From Kineothrix sp. MSJ-39 (GTDB lineage: Bacteria > Bacillota > Clostridia > Lachnospirales > Lachnospiraceae): a stretch of 63,549 bases of DNA. Shown here one piece after another: positions 24,028-34,489 of the stretch. The notes under the pieces were generated by a model. The model searched no databases and was not told where the DNA came from. It worked only from the letters and a program-made list of their open reading frames with translations. The stretch spans positions 1 through 63,549 of the forward strand of contig NZ_JAHLPN010000017.1 of NCBI RefSeq assembly GCF_018917935.1. The letters run 5' to 3'. The first letter of the stretch is position 1; the number at the start of each line of letters is the position of its first letter. Both the position numbers and the translations under genes were made by a program.

Positions 24028-27000
24028 TCAGATTGCCTTGATCTTAACCTTTTTGTTTAATCCTTTTTCTCTGAACAGTTTTCTGTATGTATCCACCTTA
24101 CTCTTTGGCACTTTAATAACTGTTTTTTTACTGATTCCTTTAAATGCATGGTCAGCCACTGTTTTCTCTGTCAGCTTTTTAGACTTGATCGTCAATGTTT
24201 TAAGTTTCGTACAGCCGGCAAATGCTTCTGCTCCGATATAGCTGCAGTTTTTCGGAATAGTAAGCTTTTTCAGTTTCTTGTTTCCTTTGAATGCACCGTC
24301 GACAATCTTTGTTACTTGATAAGTCTTCTTACCGATCTTTACTTTTGAAGGGACTGTCAGTGATGTTTTTGTTTTCTTTGCCCCTGTATAACTGACTTCT
24401 TTTTTCTTCTTATTGATAATCGTAATACCGGAACCGTCCTTCTGCCTGATCACTTCCGGCTGTGGAGACTTGCTCGGCTGCGGGCTTGGCTTCTGACTCG
24501 GCTGGGAGCTCGGCTGCGGGCTTGGCACCGGTTTTTTGCTTGGCGCAGGTGTCAGCTTCGGGATAACAAGCTCTGCATCTGTTACAGGCTTTGTCAGTGT
24601 CCTGTCTGCAAATTTCTGATCACAGCCGACACAGGTATAGTATTCCTTCACACCTTCAGCAGTCTGTGTTGCCTCCTTCTGTGGCACATGATTCTTCAGC
24701 TTATGTCCCTGCTTTGTCGTCTTTACCTGATAAATATCCGTATAAGTCTGTGCATTCCAGATTACCTTTGCCGTATATGGAATCACACCGTCTGCTGTGC
24801 AGGTTGCTGTATTCTTACCCTCCTCTACCGTAGCAGGAATAAGCTGCTCATAAGTACAGTTATCATTGCTGCAATGGATTGGCAGCTTAGCAGTTACTGT
24901 CCGCTTACCATCTGTTCCTGTTGTTTCGGCAAATTCTATTTTATCGCCTGCAAGCGCATGACCATATGCGGGAATTTTAACCGACTTTTCGGTTTTTCCG
25001 ATTTCTTTTCCGTTTTCTTCCAAAACAGCCCTGTAAATCAATTTTCCATTCTGCATACAGGTACGCTCCTGCAATACTTCTTTTGTAACGTCCATTTTCT
25101 CGGAGAATAACTTACCACATTCCTCACACGTATACCGCAGATCGCAGCTGTTATCTGTATTCCAGCGATATCCTTCCACACTGCCGATGCTGTGTGCCTT
25201 CGTTTCTCCGTATTCAAATACAGTATTCAGGTTCAGTTTATGACATTTTGAACAGATTGCATAATAAGCTGCTTTTTTCGTACAGGTTGCTTCACTTTCC
25301 AGCTGAATATCCGGTACGATCACATCATTTACATAATCATGCTTTTCCGTTTCCTGCTTATCTGAAAGATTACATCCGCATATATTACAAATGGTTGCTT
25401 CATAATCTGTCAAAATACAGTCATTTGCTGATACGGACTCTTTGCGCGTATCAACTTCCGGCAATAACCTGATCTCGGATAACTGCATGATACCATCACC
25501 GTTCTCATGCGGTCCCTCGATTTCCAGTTTAAAATAGCGGTATTTTTCTGCAGGTTTTGTCATATAAAACCTATATTCTGTGTAGTTCCTATCCTCCATC
25601 TTCGCATCGTTTTCAACAGAAGCAAGTTCCGTCCATCCGGCTGCATATCTGGAAGGTGCGGTATCTGCATTCATAGCATATAATTTCCATGATTTCGGAT
25701 TTCTGCCCGGATTATTACTATTATCATTTGCTGTAGTCAGAATATATTCTTCCGGTGCAATGCTTACCGATGTTTCAAAGATCACATAAGCATCTTTACA
25801 ATCATGCAGACACCATTTTGTGGTCATATTATGATCAAACAGATTATTATAATTTTCTTTAGCGTTCTCTGCTGAAGCATTAGCGGGTGTACCATCCAGC
25901 GCCGTTATGGTGATCCCATGATCGCATAATTCCTTCTTACCACAGCCCGGATTTTGACAAACTCTCACTCCTTTTCCGGATATATTCAGTTCCCATTTTC
26001 CATACTTGTGGCCGGTTGCAGGAACAACTTCTTCTGTTTTGTCTGTATAGGTTTTACCATCCCTGATCACCGTTGCCGTATAAATGATCTTTCCGGTATT
26101 TTCACAGTCAGGTTCGATATTTTCCACTGTTACCTCTGCATCTTTTTCATCCTGCTTCTTGCAGTTTTCACAGCGGAAAATGCCACAAGCTTTTACAGGT
26201 TCTTCTTCCCGCTCCCAGTACATTTTAACATATTGATATTTGTGTTGTTCCGCAGGGACAACCGTTCCTTCTGCATTTCCATAATGCATCTCTTCCGTTT
26301 CGCTGTCCGTTTTCCCATATACAACTGCGTGCCCTTCCGATTCCGTTACAGGATATAGATCTGCACCGATTGTCTGATACCAGACCGACTCCTTCGTCTT
26401 ACCCTGATTTAACATATAACATAACGCGCCATTTTTAATCTGTTCTTCTGTCACGCCCGTCATTCCCGTCTGTTCTGCACACTGCTCTGTCGCATAATAG
26501 CAGTTATCCGTCTGTAATGGACCTCCGGCTGTTATATGATCATCAAGAGTTCCATCGGTTGAATCTCTCACTACGCTGTAATCATAACAGTTGGTCAATG
26601 TTCCTTTTTTATTTCCTGTTCCGCCTGCACCTGCTTCCCGCACCTCCGCAAAGGCAAGGCCATATATCAGAATTCTACTATCGCCGGTTCTACCGCGTCT
26701 GATCTCTCCACTGGCATAACTGTTACGTATCTCCATCCCATCCGCATTATGTGATTCATTGGCTATTGAAGATGCAATCGTATATATCGATCCTACATCT
26801 ATAAAACCTGTTACATGACTGCGTTCAATCACACCTCTGCCCCAATCTATACATCCAATCATACCTCCTATATAACTCATTTGAGAGCCGCCGCCCTCTG
26901 CAGTCACTGTACCATTCATACTACTATCACTGATCTGCACACTTCCATCAGTCCGTCCAACTAATCCACCTGCATATATATTTTTTCCTGACACACGGAT

Positions 27001-29019
27001 ATTCACATCAGATCTGCAGTTGCTGATCAAGAGCTGTTCTCCTACATAACCGGCAAGACCACCGACCGTGATACTTTCATCTTCTACCTCCATACTGCCA
27101 TCGACAGTCAGATTTTTGACTGTTCCGTTCAGATTCTGAAACAGACCGACTATAGAATCCTCATGCGTTTTATCCTCTGTCAGTGCAAGTGTGATCGTGT
27201 GGTTTTGCCCATCCAGACTTCCCTCAAAATACTCCAGCATAAAGTCTACTGTGATATCCTGTGTCAGCTTCAGGTCTGCTGCACGTACATTCTCTCCCTC
27301 TATGTGACCATATTTTGATAAGAATACATAGGTCTTCAGACTTTCTGCCGAATCAATCAGATATTCCGGATGATCTGCATTGTCTCCATACTGCAAAGCC
27401 AACAAAGTCATAGGCTCGTTAATCACAACCTTTTCTTTTCCCACTCTGCAGTCATAGGTATCTTTATACTTGCCATCATTATCTGTCTCAATATAGCAAT
27501 AACCTTCCGGCAGAGAAGATCCCTTCGGAAATTGTTTTACCTCCCCATTGATCGTCACATCAATCCCATATGCAGTATCCGGCAGAAGCTGTACTGTCAT
27601 ATCCTGTGTCACATTTCTGCCATCAAAGTTCTCTCCGGTTTCTTTTACCATATACTGCATCTGCGCTTCCCGATTGGAAGGCCAAAGTTCCACGTTTCCG
27701 CCCGGCACACAATAGCACCTGCCCACTTCATAGCCTTCCTCCTCATAAATAACCGTACAATGCTCCTGCATAGGGGCAACCTGCTGATATTGCAGCTTTG
27801 CTATGGAATAACGATAACTGTATAAAATTCCGCCATCAAACAAAAACTCGATCGTTTTTGCCTTTTGGAGATTCATCGCCACAGATATCCAGCCAGGTCT
27901 TCCCTGTATACCCAGTCCGCTTACATCATATTTTTGCCCACTGATCCATACACTTTCCAGATCCAGATTCTCTGAAAACATTGTAAAGCCCATCTGTTCC
28001 CATTCTTTTTCCGAATAGTCCTGTTGCAACAAAGTACAATTAAATACAAGCGCATTCTCAAATTTTATAACTGTTGTGGATACCCACGATATATTGAAAA
28101 TTCCTTCTTCAAATGTAATACAGCTGCCTTCATCCCCCCAGACCGAATGCAAAGTATATTTTTTTCCCTGTAATGTTGCTTTTCCCTGCAGAATTACCTT
28201 TGTATCACTGCCAATGATCAGAGGGGTTTGCTCAGCCTGTATATTTACATAGTCAGGGCCATACACAGGCGTCGCTTGCGATGTTCCTGACGCCTGTACG
28301 CTTGGTACCATACCGGCAGCATCTGCCTGTGTCTGTACTTCTTCTGCCTGTACCGGCGGCGGATTCTCTGTTGTCTGTACCGGCGATGGTGCCTCTGTTG
28401 TCTCTACCGATGCCGGTGCCTCTGTTGTCTCTACCGATGCCGGTGCTTCCGTTGTCTCTACCGGCGCTTCTGTTGTCCCTACCGGCGCTTCTGTTGTCTG
28501 CGACGGTGCCTCTGTTGTCCGTACTGGTGCTGCCGATGTTACCGCCGGCGCTTCCGTTGTCTGCGCCGGAGCAGGGGATCCATTATATGTATTACAGATC
28601 ACTACATCATCAAAAATAAGTTTTACATCATCCAGCCCACTTTCTACTTTGATATAAAAATTATATCCTGTTTCTGCATTGCTTCCTGTCAGACGATATG
28701 TACCATTCTTGTGAATGGTTACCTGCTGATAACCTTGATCCGCAGCATTGCTGAAAGACCATCCGTCTGCTTCATCCGGCGTTCCCGTTGTGATATCACA
28801 AGTTGGTATCCCCTGCGTGATTCCCGGCTCTGATACAGTCGCAGCATCCCCTCCATTTTTCGGTTCCGTCTCGTCTGCTTGTGCTGTCTGTGCAGACACA
28901 TCCACTGTTGTCACTTCTTCTGCGGATACCTGCATGACCGGTGTCAGTGACTGAACCGACAAAACCAGCATACATAAATATGCCTGCAGTTGTTTCCTGA
29001 TTCTCCCATTTCCTTTCAT
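24028..29019 (-). CDS. large secreted multidomain surface protein, BspA-like
   Basis: The product (1663 aa) begins with a signal peptide (1-34). A Thr/Pro/Ala linker with about eight TTEAP-type units follows (about 150-225). GLUG-like repeats (VGGLAGYVGE, AGGLVGRTDG; about 620-770) and several Cys-pair modules with HDY or HKY motifs come next. A discoidin-like F5/8 domain lies at about 1040-1180 and a Pro/Ser/Gln linker at about 1495-1520. The C-terminal leucine-rich part (about 1550-1656) is of the BspA type (FKGNKKLKKLTIPKNCSYIG). There is no LPXTG anchor. The layout suggests carbohydrate or host-matrix binding. AAAGGAG precedes the start. It follows the LuxR gene by 46 bases and may be co-transcribed. 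Confidence 0.82.
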   Translation of the reverse strand: MKGNGRIRKQLQAYLCMLVLSVQSLTPVMQVSAEEVTTVDVSAQTAQADETEPKNGGDAATVSEPGITQGIPTCDITTGTPDEADGWSFSNAADQGYQQVTIHKNGTYRLTGSNAETGYNFYIKVESGLDDVKLIFDDVVICNTYNGSPAPAQTTEAPAVTSAAPVRTTEAPSQTTEAPVGTTEAPVETTEAPASVETTEAPASVETTEAPSPVQTTENPPPVQAEEVQTQADAAGMVPSVQASGTSQATPVYGPDYVNIQAEQTPLIIGSDTKVILQGKATLQGKKYTLHSVWGDEGSCITFEEGIFNISWVSTTVIKFENALVFNCTLLQQDYSEKEWEQMGFTMFSENLDLESVWISGQKYDVSGLGIQGRPGWISVAMNLQKAKTIEFLFDGGILYSYRYSIAKLQYQQVAPMQEHCTVIYEEEGYEVGRCYCVPGGNVELWPSNREAQMQYMVKETGENFDGRNVTQDMTVQLLPDTAYGIDVTINGEVKQFPKGSSLPEGYCYIETDNDGKYKDTYDCRVGKEKVVINEPMTLLALQYGDNADHPEYLIDSAESLKTYVFLSKYGHIEGENVRAADLKLTQDITVDFMLEYFEGSLDGQNHTITLALTEDKTHEDSIVGLFQNLNGTVKNLTVDGSMEVEDESITVGGLAGYVGEQLLISNCRSDVNIRVSGKNIYAGGLVGRTDGSVQISDSSMNGTVTAEGGGSQMSYIGGMIGCIDWGRGVIERSHVTGFIDVGSIYTIASSIANESHNADGMEIRNSYASGEIRRGRTGDSRILIYGLAFAEVREAGAGGTGNKKGTLTNCYDYSVVRDSTDGTLDDHITAGGPLQTDNCYYATEQCAEQTGMTGVTEEQIKNGALCYMLNQGKTKESVWYQTIGADLYPVTESEGHAVVYGKTDSETEEMHYGNAEGTVVPAEQHKYQYVKMYWEREEEPVKACGIFRCENCKKQDEKDAEVTVENIEPDCENTGKIIYTATVIRDGKTYTDKTEEVVPATGHKYGKWELNISGKGVRVCQNPGCGKKELCDHGITITALDGTPANASAENAKENYNNLFDHNMTTKWCLHDCKDAYVIFETSVSIAPEEYILTTANDNSNNPGRNPKSWKLYAMNADTAPSRYAAGWTELASVENDAKMEDRNYTEYRFYMTKPAEKYRYFKLEIEGPHENGDGIMQLSEIRLLPEVDTRKESVSANDCILTDYEATICNICGCNLSDKQETEKHDYVNDVIVPDIQLESEATCTKKAAYYAICSKCHKLNLNTVFEYGETKAHSIGSVEGYRWNTDNSCDLRYTCEECGKLFSEKMDVTKEVLQERTCMQNGKLIYRAVLEENGKEIGKTEKSVKIPAYGHALAGDKIEFAETTGTDGKRTVTAKLPIHCSNDNCTYEQLIPATVEEGKNTATCTADGVIPYTAKVIWNAQTYTDIYQVKTTKQGHKLKNHVPQKEATQTAEGVKEYYTCVGCDQKFADRTLTKPVTDAELVIPKLTPAPSKKPVPSPQPSSQPSQKPSPQPSKSPQPEVIRQKDGSGITIINKKKKEVSYTGAKKTKTSLTVPSKVKIGKKTYQVTKIVDGAFKGNKKLKKLTIPKNCSYIGAEAFAGCTKLKTLTIKSKKLTEKTVADHAFKGISKKTVIKVPKSKVDTYRKLFREKGLNKKVKIKAI
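28360..28570 (-). repeat. Thr/Pro-rich repeat region inside the surface protein gene
   Basis: About eight imperfect copies of a 15-24-base unit encode TTEAP followed by a variable V/A/S/P stretch. The units keep the reading frame. Copy number is likely to vary between strains through slippage. Confidence 0.75.
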
Positions 29020-29064
29020 TCTTTTTCTCCTTTACACTTTTTCTATCTGAATTTTTTTACCCTT

Positions 29065-31440
29065 TTATATAAGCCGCCGCTTTCTTGCTTCGGCAATCGC
29101 CGCTGCCTTTCCGTTGACACCAAGTTTCCTGTAATTCTCCCTGCAATGATATTTGACTGTGCTGACGCTGATATGCAGTTCTTCCGCAATCATTTCATTG
29201 GAACATCCCAGTGCCTGCAGTTTCAGGATTTGAAGCGCCTTATCCTCAATCGGCTCCTCCAGCTTTCCCTGAAAACTCATATAGCCGGGATACTGCTTTG
29301 CCATCTTCTCCGACTCCATAAACAGCCGCTTTTTATAGCTGTTATCCCGGAATGTCCAGTTTTTAACCTTCAACAGCCTGTATACCATACCTGCTTCCTG
29401 TGAAATGACTCTGGTAAATCCATAGCTTTCTGCCTGACTGAGCAGTTTCTGAAAATGATCTTCCCACGGCAGTCCCAGTTCCTTTTGCAGGAGCACATCC
29501 AGGAGCTCACATTCCATCTGAATATATGTCCTGCCATACATCTGGGCATAATACAGCAGTTTCTGCAGCAGTGCATTTGCCGCATCATATCGTTTCATCG
29601 CCAGATAAATATGTACCTTTGTCAGATAACGGTACCGCTCCATGCAATAAAATTCCTGATTCTCATCCGGAGCCTGCAAAAGCCAGTTATCTACCTCTGT
29701 TTTCTGCTCTGTATACATAGCAATCTGACAGAGCATATTTTCAATATTCCATACAATCTTTTGTTTTTCCTCTGCGATCGCCCGTTCCCGAAAGGACACC
29801 AGCAATTCTCTTGCATCTTCCGGATGTCCGTTATATAAATGCAGCCTTGCCATCAGCCCCGCTCCTACATAACTCTGCTCCAGTCTGCCTGCTGCATCTG
29901 CTTTCATTTGTCCTTTTGCGATCAGCCGCATAACCTCATAATCGTCCAATCCCTTTTCAAAGCTGCTTTCTGCCAGTGCCAGTTCCACCAGACCCTCTCC
30001 GGCTTTTCCAAGTACAAACGGAACGATCTTCCCAAGTGTAATTGCCAGCTCTTTATCACGTCTGCTCCATTCGCAGAAATCTTTACCGCCATTCATCATC
30101 GTTGGAGCATTGGACGTAACGGAAAACTCAGGCAGTGAAATTTCACGGTTCATAAGCAGAGTCGCTGACTTTTTGATCAGCTCTGCAATATTACTGCTTC
30201 CGCGATGCGGAAGCGCAATATCCAGATATGCCAGATAGCTTTTGGCAAGCCTCTTTGTCTTTCCTTCTGACTGTCGTTCCTTTTCCCGCAAAACGCTGTA
30301 CCAGTATTCACTCTGTTCTACATTCAGACGTAATGACTGAATCATGCACAGTCCCGCGATCAGCTCCACCTTGTCTTGCACAGCCTTCTCATCCATTTCC
30401 AGATAGTATTTCCTGAGTTCGTATATGTACGTGATCGATGGATTATATTTTGCATTCTCAATCAGTATCTCGCTGATCTGCCCGACATGGTGGCACTTTT
30501 GAAACATCTCCAGTGCCTGCATGACCTGCCCGTGCTTTCGATAGTACAGACCGGCATTATAATACAGCTCATAGACCTGCTCCTGTGTTAGCTTTAGATA
30601 ACGTCTGCGTTCCATACTCTGTACTACATTTTCTTCAAAACGGTATATTCCTTTTTCCACTTTCACAAAATTGCCAACACCGACTGCCGCCTCCAGATAA
30701 TAGCGTGCTCTTGCACTGCCGGAGATCGCTGTGGCAAGTTCCAGTGTAAACTCCTGTACAATACTGACCTTCATAATAAAATCGATCAGCTCGTCATCCC
30801 ATTTCTGATAGACCTCTCTGTCCACATAGTCCCAGAATACCAGTCTGGAACGTTCAAACAGATCGAGATCAAATACATCCTGTCCCGCTTCCGGTCTTCC
30901 TTCGATCAGTGCCTGATCGCACAGAAGACGGATGGCAAGTCCATGCCCTCTGCAATAAGACTGTACAAACCGGATATCGTTTGCACCGCTAACTTCTATT
31001 CCTCTTCCTTTTATGTAATTTCGTATTTCTTCTTCGGAAAGCTCCAGATCTGTCTCGGTGATCGTGCAGAAGCTCCGATATTTCAGATAAGCACTGATCA
31101 GCCAGCTCGGACATTTGGATCTGGAAATAAAGATAAGCCACAGATCAGGCTGTCTGATCAGCTCCAGCAGACGGTCTTTGACAAACTCATCCTCCAGAAA
31201 CTGCAGATTGTCCACCACCAGTATCGACTGCGTATGCAGAGCTTCCAGACAGGCTAGGGGTGATGTTGCCGCATCAAAGTATATGTATTTCTTTTTCCCG
31301 AGAAACTGCTCCACAAGTGCAGTTTTCCCGTAGCCGACCATTCCGTAAATGTAAACCGGCTGTTTTTCCGTATATGCTTTTCGCAGCTTTGCCTTTGCCC
31401 GTTCGGGAAAGACATAAAACCCATCTCGTTCTTCTGACAT
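29065..31440 (-). CDS. LuxR-family regulator with N-terminal ATPase (MalT-like)
   Basis: The product (791 aa) has an N-terminal STAND-type P-loop domain (Walker A GMVGYGKTALV about 33-43, Walker B SILVVDNLQFLED), a long helical repeat middle and a C-terminal LuxR helix-turn-helix (about 728-791, ALGCSNEMIAEELHISVSTVKYH). Such proteins are signal-dependent activators. A TTG at 31452 extends the frame but its ribosome site would touch it, so ATG 31440 is preferred. It lies directly upstream of the 1663-residue surface protein, its probable target. Confidence 0.87.
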   Translation of the reverse strand: MSEERDGFYVFPERAKAKLRKAYTEKQPVYIYGMVGYGKTALVEQFLGKKKYIYFDAATSPLACLEALHTQSILVVDNLQFLEDEFVKDRLLELIRQPDLWLIFISRSKCPSWLISAYLKYRSFCTITETDLELSEEEIRNYIKGRGIEVSGANDIRFVQSYCRGHGLAIRLLCDQALIEGRPEAGQDVFDLDLFERSRLVFWDYVDREVYQKWDDELIDFIMKVSIVQEFTLELATAISGSARARYYLEAAVGVGNFVKVEKGIYRFEENVVQSMERRRYLKLTQEQVYELYYNAGLYYRKHGQVMQALEMFQKCHHVGQISEILIENAKYNPSITYIYELRKYYLEMDEKAVQDKVELIAGLCMIQSLRLNVEQSEYWYSVLREKERQSEGKTKRLAKSYLAYLDIALPHRGSSNIAELIKKSATLLMNREISLPEFSVTSNAPTMMNGGKDFCEWSRRDKELAITLGKIVPFVLGKAGEGLVELALAESSFEKGLDDYEVMRLIAKGQMKADAAGRLEQSYVGAGLMARLHLYNGHPEDARELLVSFRERAIAEEKQKIVWNIENMLCQIAMYTEQKTEVDNWLLQAPDENQEFYCMERYRYLTKVHIYLAMKRYDAANALLQKLLYYAQMYGRTYIQMECELLDVLLQKELGLPWEDHFQKLLSQAESYGFTRVISQEAGMVYRLLKVKNWTFRDNSYKKRLFMESEKMAKQYPGYMSFQGKLEEPIEDKALQILKLQALGCSNEMIAEELHISVSTVKYHCRENYRKLGVNGKAAAIAEARKRRLI

Positions 31441-31519
31441 ACGCAGTCTCAACCCCTTTCACACAATAAAACTATGTACGACTGTCCTCACCGATACATA
31501 ATTTTATTCATTGTAACAA

Positions 31520-31577
31520 AAAATATTCCCACATGGAACTAACCAAAAGGATAGTTTTGGTAAATTCCATGTGGGAA
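31520..31577 (-). terminator. terminator of the LanC-like/symporter operon
   Basis: TTCCCACATGGAA and TTCCATGTGGGAA (31526-31538, 31565-31577) form a 13-bp stem that continues inward with ACCAAAA/TTTTGGT. On the minus strand it is followed by TATTTTTTG. Confidence 0.88.
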
Positions 31578-31597
31578 ATCGCAAAATCAACTATTAT

Positions 31598-33085
31598 CTA
31601 TTCTGTTGCACGTCCAAACCATGTCCGGATAATACCGTACGGTGTCTTCGGTGTCAGTAAGCTTACGATCACTGCAATCAGCGTTGAAAGCAGTGTTGCC
31701 ATAATGCAGGCATTAAAACCAAACGAGATCGCCAGAATTCCTTTATCGATCAGGAAATATAACAATATACCACTCACGATTCCCGCAACCGCGCCATATT
31801 CATTTGCCCGCTTCCAGAAAAGCCCAAGAAGGACGACATGGAAGAATACGACAGTCAGACCGCCCGTGGCGTAGGTAATAAGCTGTGCCAGAAGCTGTGG
31901 CGGATTACTTGCCAAGAGGAAGATCACAATGGATACGACAAGGATTGCCGCCACATTCAATTTCTTGATCGTTTCCGGCTTTGCATCTTTATCAAAAATA
32001 TTTTTATAAAGATCACTGACAACTGTTCCCGCAAGCGATACGACCATACCACCCATAGAGGACTGTACTGCGCCGCTCACGCCCGCCAGCACCAGTCCCG
32101 CTGCCCATGCAGGCATGACCTTGACAGCCAGTGTCGGGATCGCGAGGTCTGCGGTTGCAAGTGTGCCTTCTGCGAAACTGTATTTCGTGATAAAGCAGAG
32201 CCCGTTTAAGCCAAGCAGCCAGATCGCCACAACAGCGGTTCCGATCTTCAGTGCTCTGTGCAGTGTTTTGGTATCCTTATAGGTCAGCGCTGTCATTGTC
32301 ACATGCGGCAGTGTAAAGGTTGTGATGCCCCAGAGGATTGCATAGGATATCGTCGTCTGCAGGGCATTGGCGTCCGGCTTGAACCAGTCCGGATTTGTCT
32401 GCATCAGCGACTGGATTGTCTGTGTATAGGACAGTCCTGTGCTGTTTACACCCATGATGAATAACAGCAGGACAGATATCGTCATGACGATTCCCTGAAT
32501 GACCATAGCACTTGCCACACCTTTGATACCGCCTGTCAATGCTGCAATGATGACCAGTGCGGTAAAGATCGCAAGTCCGATCCGATAGTCCTGACCAGTC
32601 AGGATCTGGAAGATCCGCCCGCCGCCTGTGATCGTGGAAACAGCAAAACCGCCCAGAAAGAATAGCGTCGAAACGCCGCATAAAATGCCAACCACCTTAC
32701 TGTTATTATAGCGGTTCATGAACAGCTCGATAAAGGTCTGGGAATTTGTCCTTCTGGCTACGATACCGACACGTTTTCCCAGAAGGCCGAGTACCATCAG
32801 ATTGGATCCGATGGAGAAAAAGCAGCAGACCATCCAGGTTGCACCATATGTATAGGTAAAGCCCGGAACACCCATGAATACACCTGCGCCTGCGACACCC
32901 GCGGACACCATCATCGCAGTAATGATAATACCGCCGCTTCTGCCGCCTGTATAAAATTTAGACAAGTAATCGCCCTTTCCTTTCTGCATTGCCTTCCTGG
33001 TCACAATGCTGTATAAAAGAAGTGCTGCTGTATACAGGGCAAATACCACGATAATGATCGTTCTTTGTTTTGTACTCAGATCCAT
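31598..33085 (-). CDS. sodium:solute symporter (SSS family)
   Basis: The product (495 aa) has about thirteen membrane segments and the SSS-family core (SAGVAGAGVFMGVPGF near segment 2; AAWAAGL-type region and SSMGGMVVSLAGTVVSDLYKN in segment 8-9). With the DUF997 partner it resembles PanF/pantothenate-type symporters, but pantothenate cannot be claimed from sequence alone. A TGGRSGG stretch follows the first helix. GGAGG precedes the start. It is the last gene of a four-gene operon with LanC-like and PLP enzymes, so its substrate may be a modified amino acid. Confidence 0.85.
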   Translation of the reverse strand: MDLSTKQRTIIIVVFALYTAALLLYSIVTRKAMQKGKGDYLSKFYTGGRSGGIIITAMMVSAGVAGAGVFMGVPGFTYTYGATWMVCCFFSIGSNLMVLGLLGKRVGIVARRTNSQTFIELFMNRYNNSKVVGILCGVSTLFFLGGFAVSTITGGGRIFQILTGQDYRIGLAIFTALVIIAALTGGIKGVASAMVIQGIVMTISVLLLFIMGVNSTGLSYTQTIQSLMQTNPDWFKPDANALQTTISYAILWGITTFTLPHVTMTALTYKDTKTLHRALKIGTAVVAIWLLGLNGLCFITKYSFAEGTLATADLAIPTLAVKVMPAWAAGLVLAGVSGAVQSSMGGMVVSLAGTVVSDLYKNIFDKDAKPETIKKLNVAAILVVSIVIFLLASNPPQLLAQLITYATGGLTVVFFHVVLLGLFWKRANEYGAVAGIVSGILLYFLIDKGILAISFGFNACIMATLLSTLIAVIVSLLTPKTPYGIIRTWFGRATE

Positions 33086-33097
33086 TTTGCTTTCCTC

Positions 33098-33427
33098 CTA
33101 CCGATCCTGTTTTTTATGAAGTTTACCATCCGGTGTGATGTCCATATCCTGATAAACAAATGTTGCCAGAATGATAACCATGACCACAAAACCAATGATG
33201 ATCAGAATCTCCAGAAAGATCCAAAGTGGAAACCCAAGCACGGTAGCGCTGCTGCCCGAAAGCAGAAGCAGGTTGGCTATCATCAGTGCTGCAAAACAAA
33301 TGTAACAGACCATCGTGATCCAGAATTCTTTCGTTGTCTGTGTGATCCGCGGATCATTTTCAATGTCTTTCAGGTCATAGTCTCTGCTGTTTTCATCAAT
33401 GACCTGTGTCTTTGCTGTCTTGCTCAT
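33098..33427 (-). CDS. DUF997 (YhdT-like) small membrane protein
   Basis: The product (109 aa) has a polar N-terminus of about 35 residues, containing DPRITQTTKEFW, and two membrane helices (about 37-60 and 66-90). This layout is that of DUF997 proteins, which are usually encoded just before a PanF-type sodium symporter, as here (12 bases apart). It is likely a small partner subunit of the symporter. AAAGGAG lies 11 bases before the start. Confidence 0.78.
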   Translation of the reverse strand: MSKTAKTQVIDENSRDYDLKDIENDPRITQTTKEFWITMVCYICFAALMIANLLLLSGSSATVLGFPLWIFLEILIIIGFVVMVIILATFVYQDMDITPDGKLHKKQDR

Positions 33428-33478
33428 GATAGATAGCGCTCCTTTCTGTTTTCACAATCTTTTTTTAAGTTGGCTGTT

Positions 33479-34468
33479 TTATCGATATATATTGGTGGAT
33501 AAATATTTGAATGCATTATCCGCACAGATCGCTACGATCGTTTTGCCTTCTGCCTCCGGTCGTTTTGCCACCAGAGAAGAAGCATAAACAGCTGCTGCAG
33601 CGGACTGTCCTAAAAAGATACCGTCGGATTTTACAAGCTGTCTGCCCGTTTCGTAAGCATCATCTGCACTGACTTCCAGACACTCATCATAGCTGACACC
33701 GAATTCTTTGAAATAAAGGATTTCTTTTTCCTTCGGTACGTTGTCAAATACTAAAACGCCATCGATCGTATTGCGTTCCGGAAAATTCGGATCCTTTAAG
33801 GAATCCTTTGCAGGCTGTACGCCAATGATCTTCAGATCCGGATTTTTCTCTTTCAGATATTTGCCGATACCGACGATTGATCCACCGGTTCCTGCCAGAA
33901 GTACCAGATAATCCACTTTTCCTTCTGTTGCCTCCCAGATCTCAGGCCCTGTCGTACGGTAATGTGCCAGCGGATTTTCCGGATTTCTGCCCTGGTTGAT
34001 ATAGTAATAGCCATGGGCATCCGCATACTGCTGGATCAGGTTATAAAACTTCTCAAATACAAGCCCCTCTTCTTTGATCAGCTCCACAACACCCGGAATA
34101 TCCTTAAATTCCAAAAACGTGCAGCCATATGCCTTCAGGATCTGTGTCCGTTCTGCAGAAACGCCGGGCTGCAGGACAACGGCAAATTTGTAGCCGAGTG
34201 CATTGGCATAAGCAGCCAGCGCGATTCCCGTATTTCCACTTGTAAAATCAATGATTGTATCGCCCGGCTTGATCTTCCCCTTCTTCTCCGCATCCAGGAT
34301 CATGGAAAGTGCTGCACGATCCTTAACGGAACCGGATGGATTAAAATATTCCAGCTTTGCCAGCACTCTGGCATGCAGGTCATGCTGCTTTTCATAATTT
34401 CCAAGCTCTACGAGCGGTGTATTGCCGACCAGCTCTGCAATGGAGCTGTATATTTTACGTTCACTCAT
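33479..34468 (-). CDS. cysteine-synthase-like PLP enzyme
   Basis: The product (329 aa) is a fold-type II PLP enzyme. The PLP lysine lies in NPSGSVKDRAAL (about residue 48), the phosphate-binding loop is GTGGSIVGIGKYL, and the substrate loop TSGNTGIALAAYANAL. It is close to O-acetylserine sulfhydrylase and cystathionine or lanthionine beta-synthase-type enzymes, which perform beta-replacement on serine, cysteine or derivatives. No CBS domains are attached. It lies 21 bases after the LanC-like gene, and no other sulfur assimilation genes are nearby, so a role outside normal cysteine synthesis is likely. Confidence 0.8.
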   Translation of the reverse strand: MSERKIYSSIAELVGNTPLVELGNYEKQHDLHARVLAKLEYFNPSGSVKDRAALSMILDAEKKGKIKPGDTIIDFTSGNTGIALAAYANALGYKFAVVLQPGVSAERTQILKAYGCTFLEFKDIPGVVELIKEEGLVFEKFYNLIQQYADAHGYYYINQGRNPENPLAHYRTTGPEIWEATEGKVDYLVLLAGTGGSIVGIGKYLKEKNPDLKIIGVQPAKDSLKDPNFPERNTIDGVLVFDNVPKEKEILYFKEFGVSYDECLEVSADDAYETGRQLVKSDGIFLGQSAAAAVYASSLVAKRPEAEGKTIVAICADNAFKYLSTNIYR

Positions 34469-34489
34469 TTTTCTGCCTTCTTTCCGTAC

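Noticed and set aside
27370-27825. plus-strand frames inside the surface protein gene and similar antisense frames elsewhere
   Set aside because: They lack ribosome sites and family resemblance and lie opposite well-supported genes.
28360-28570. CRISPR array or intergenic tandem repeats
   Set aside because: The repeats keep one reading frame and encode a Thr/Pro linker of the surface protein; there are no constant-length spacers.
33479-34468. housekeeping cysteine synthase cysK
   Set aside because: The fold is right but it is locked in an operon with LanC-like and symporter genes and no serine acetyltransferase is near, so the symbol was withheld.
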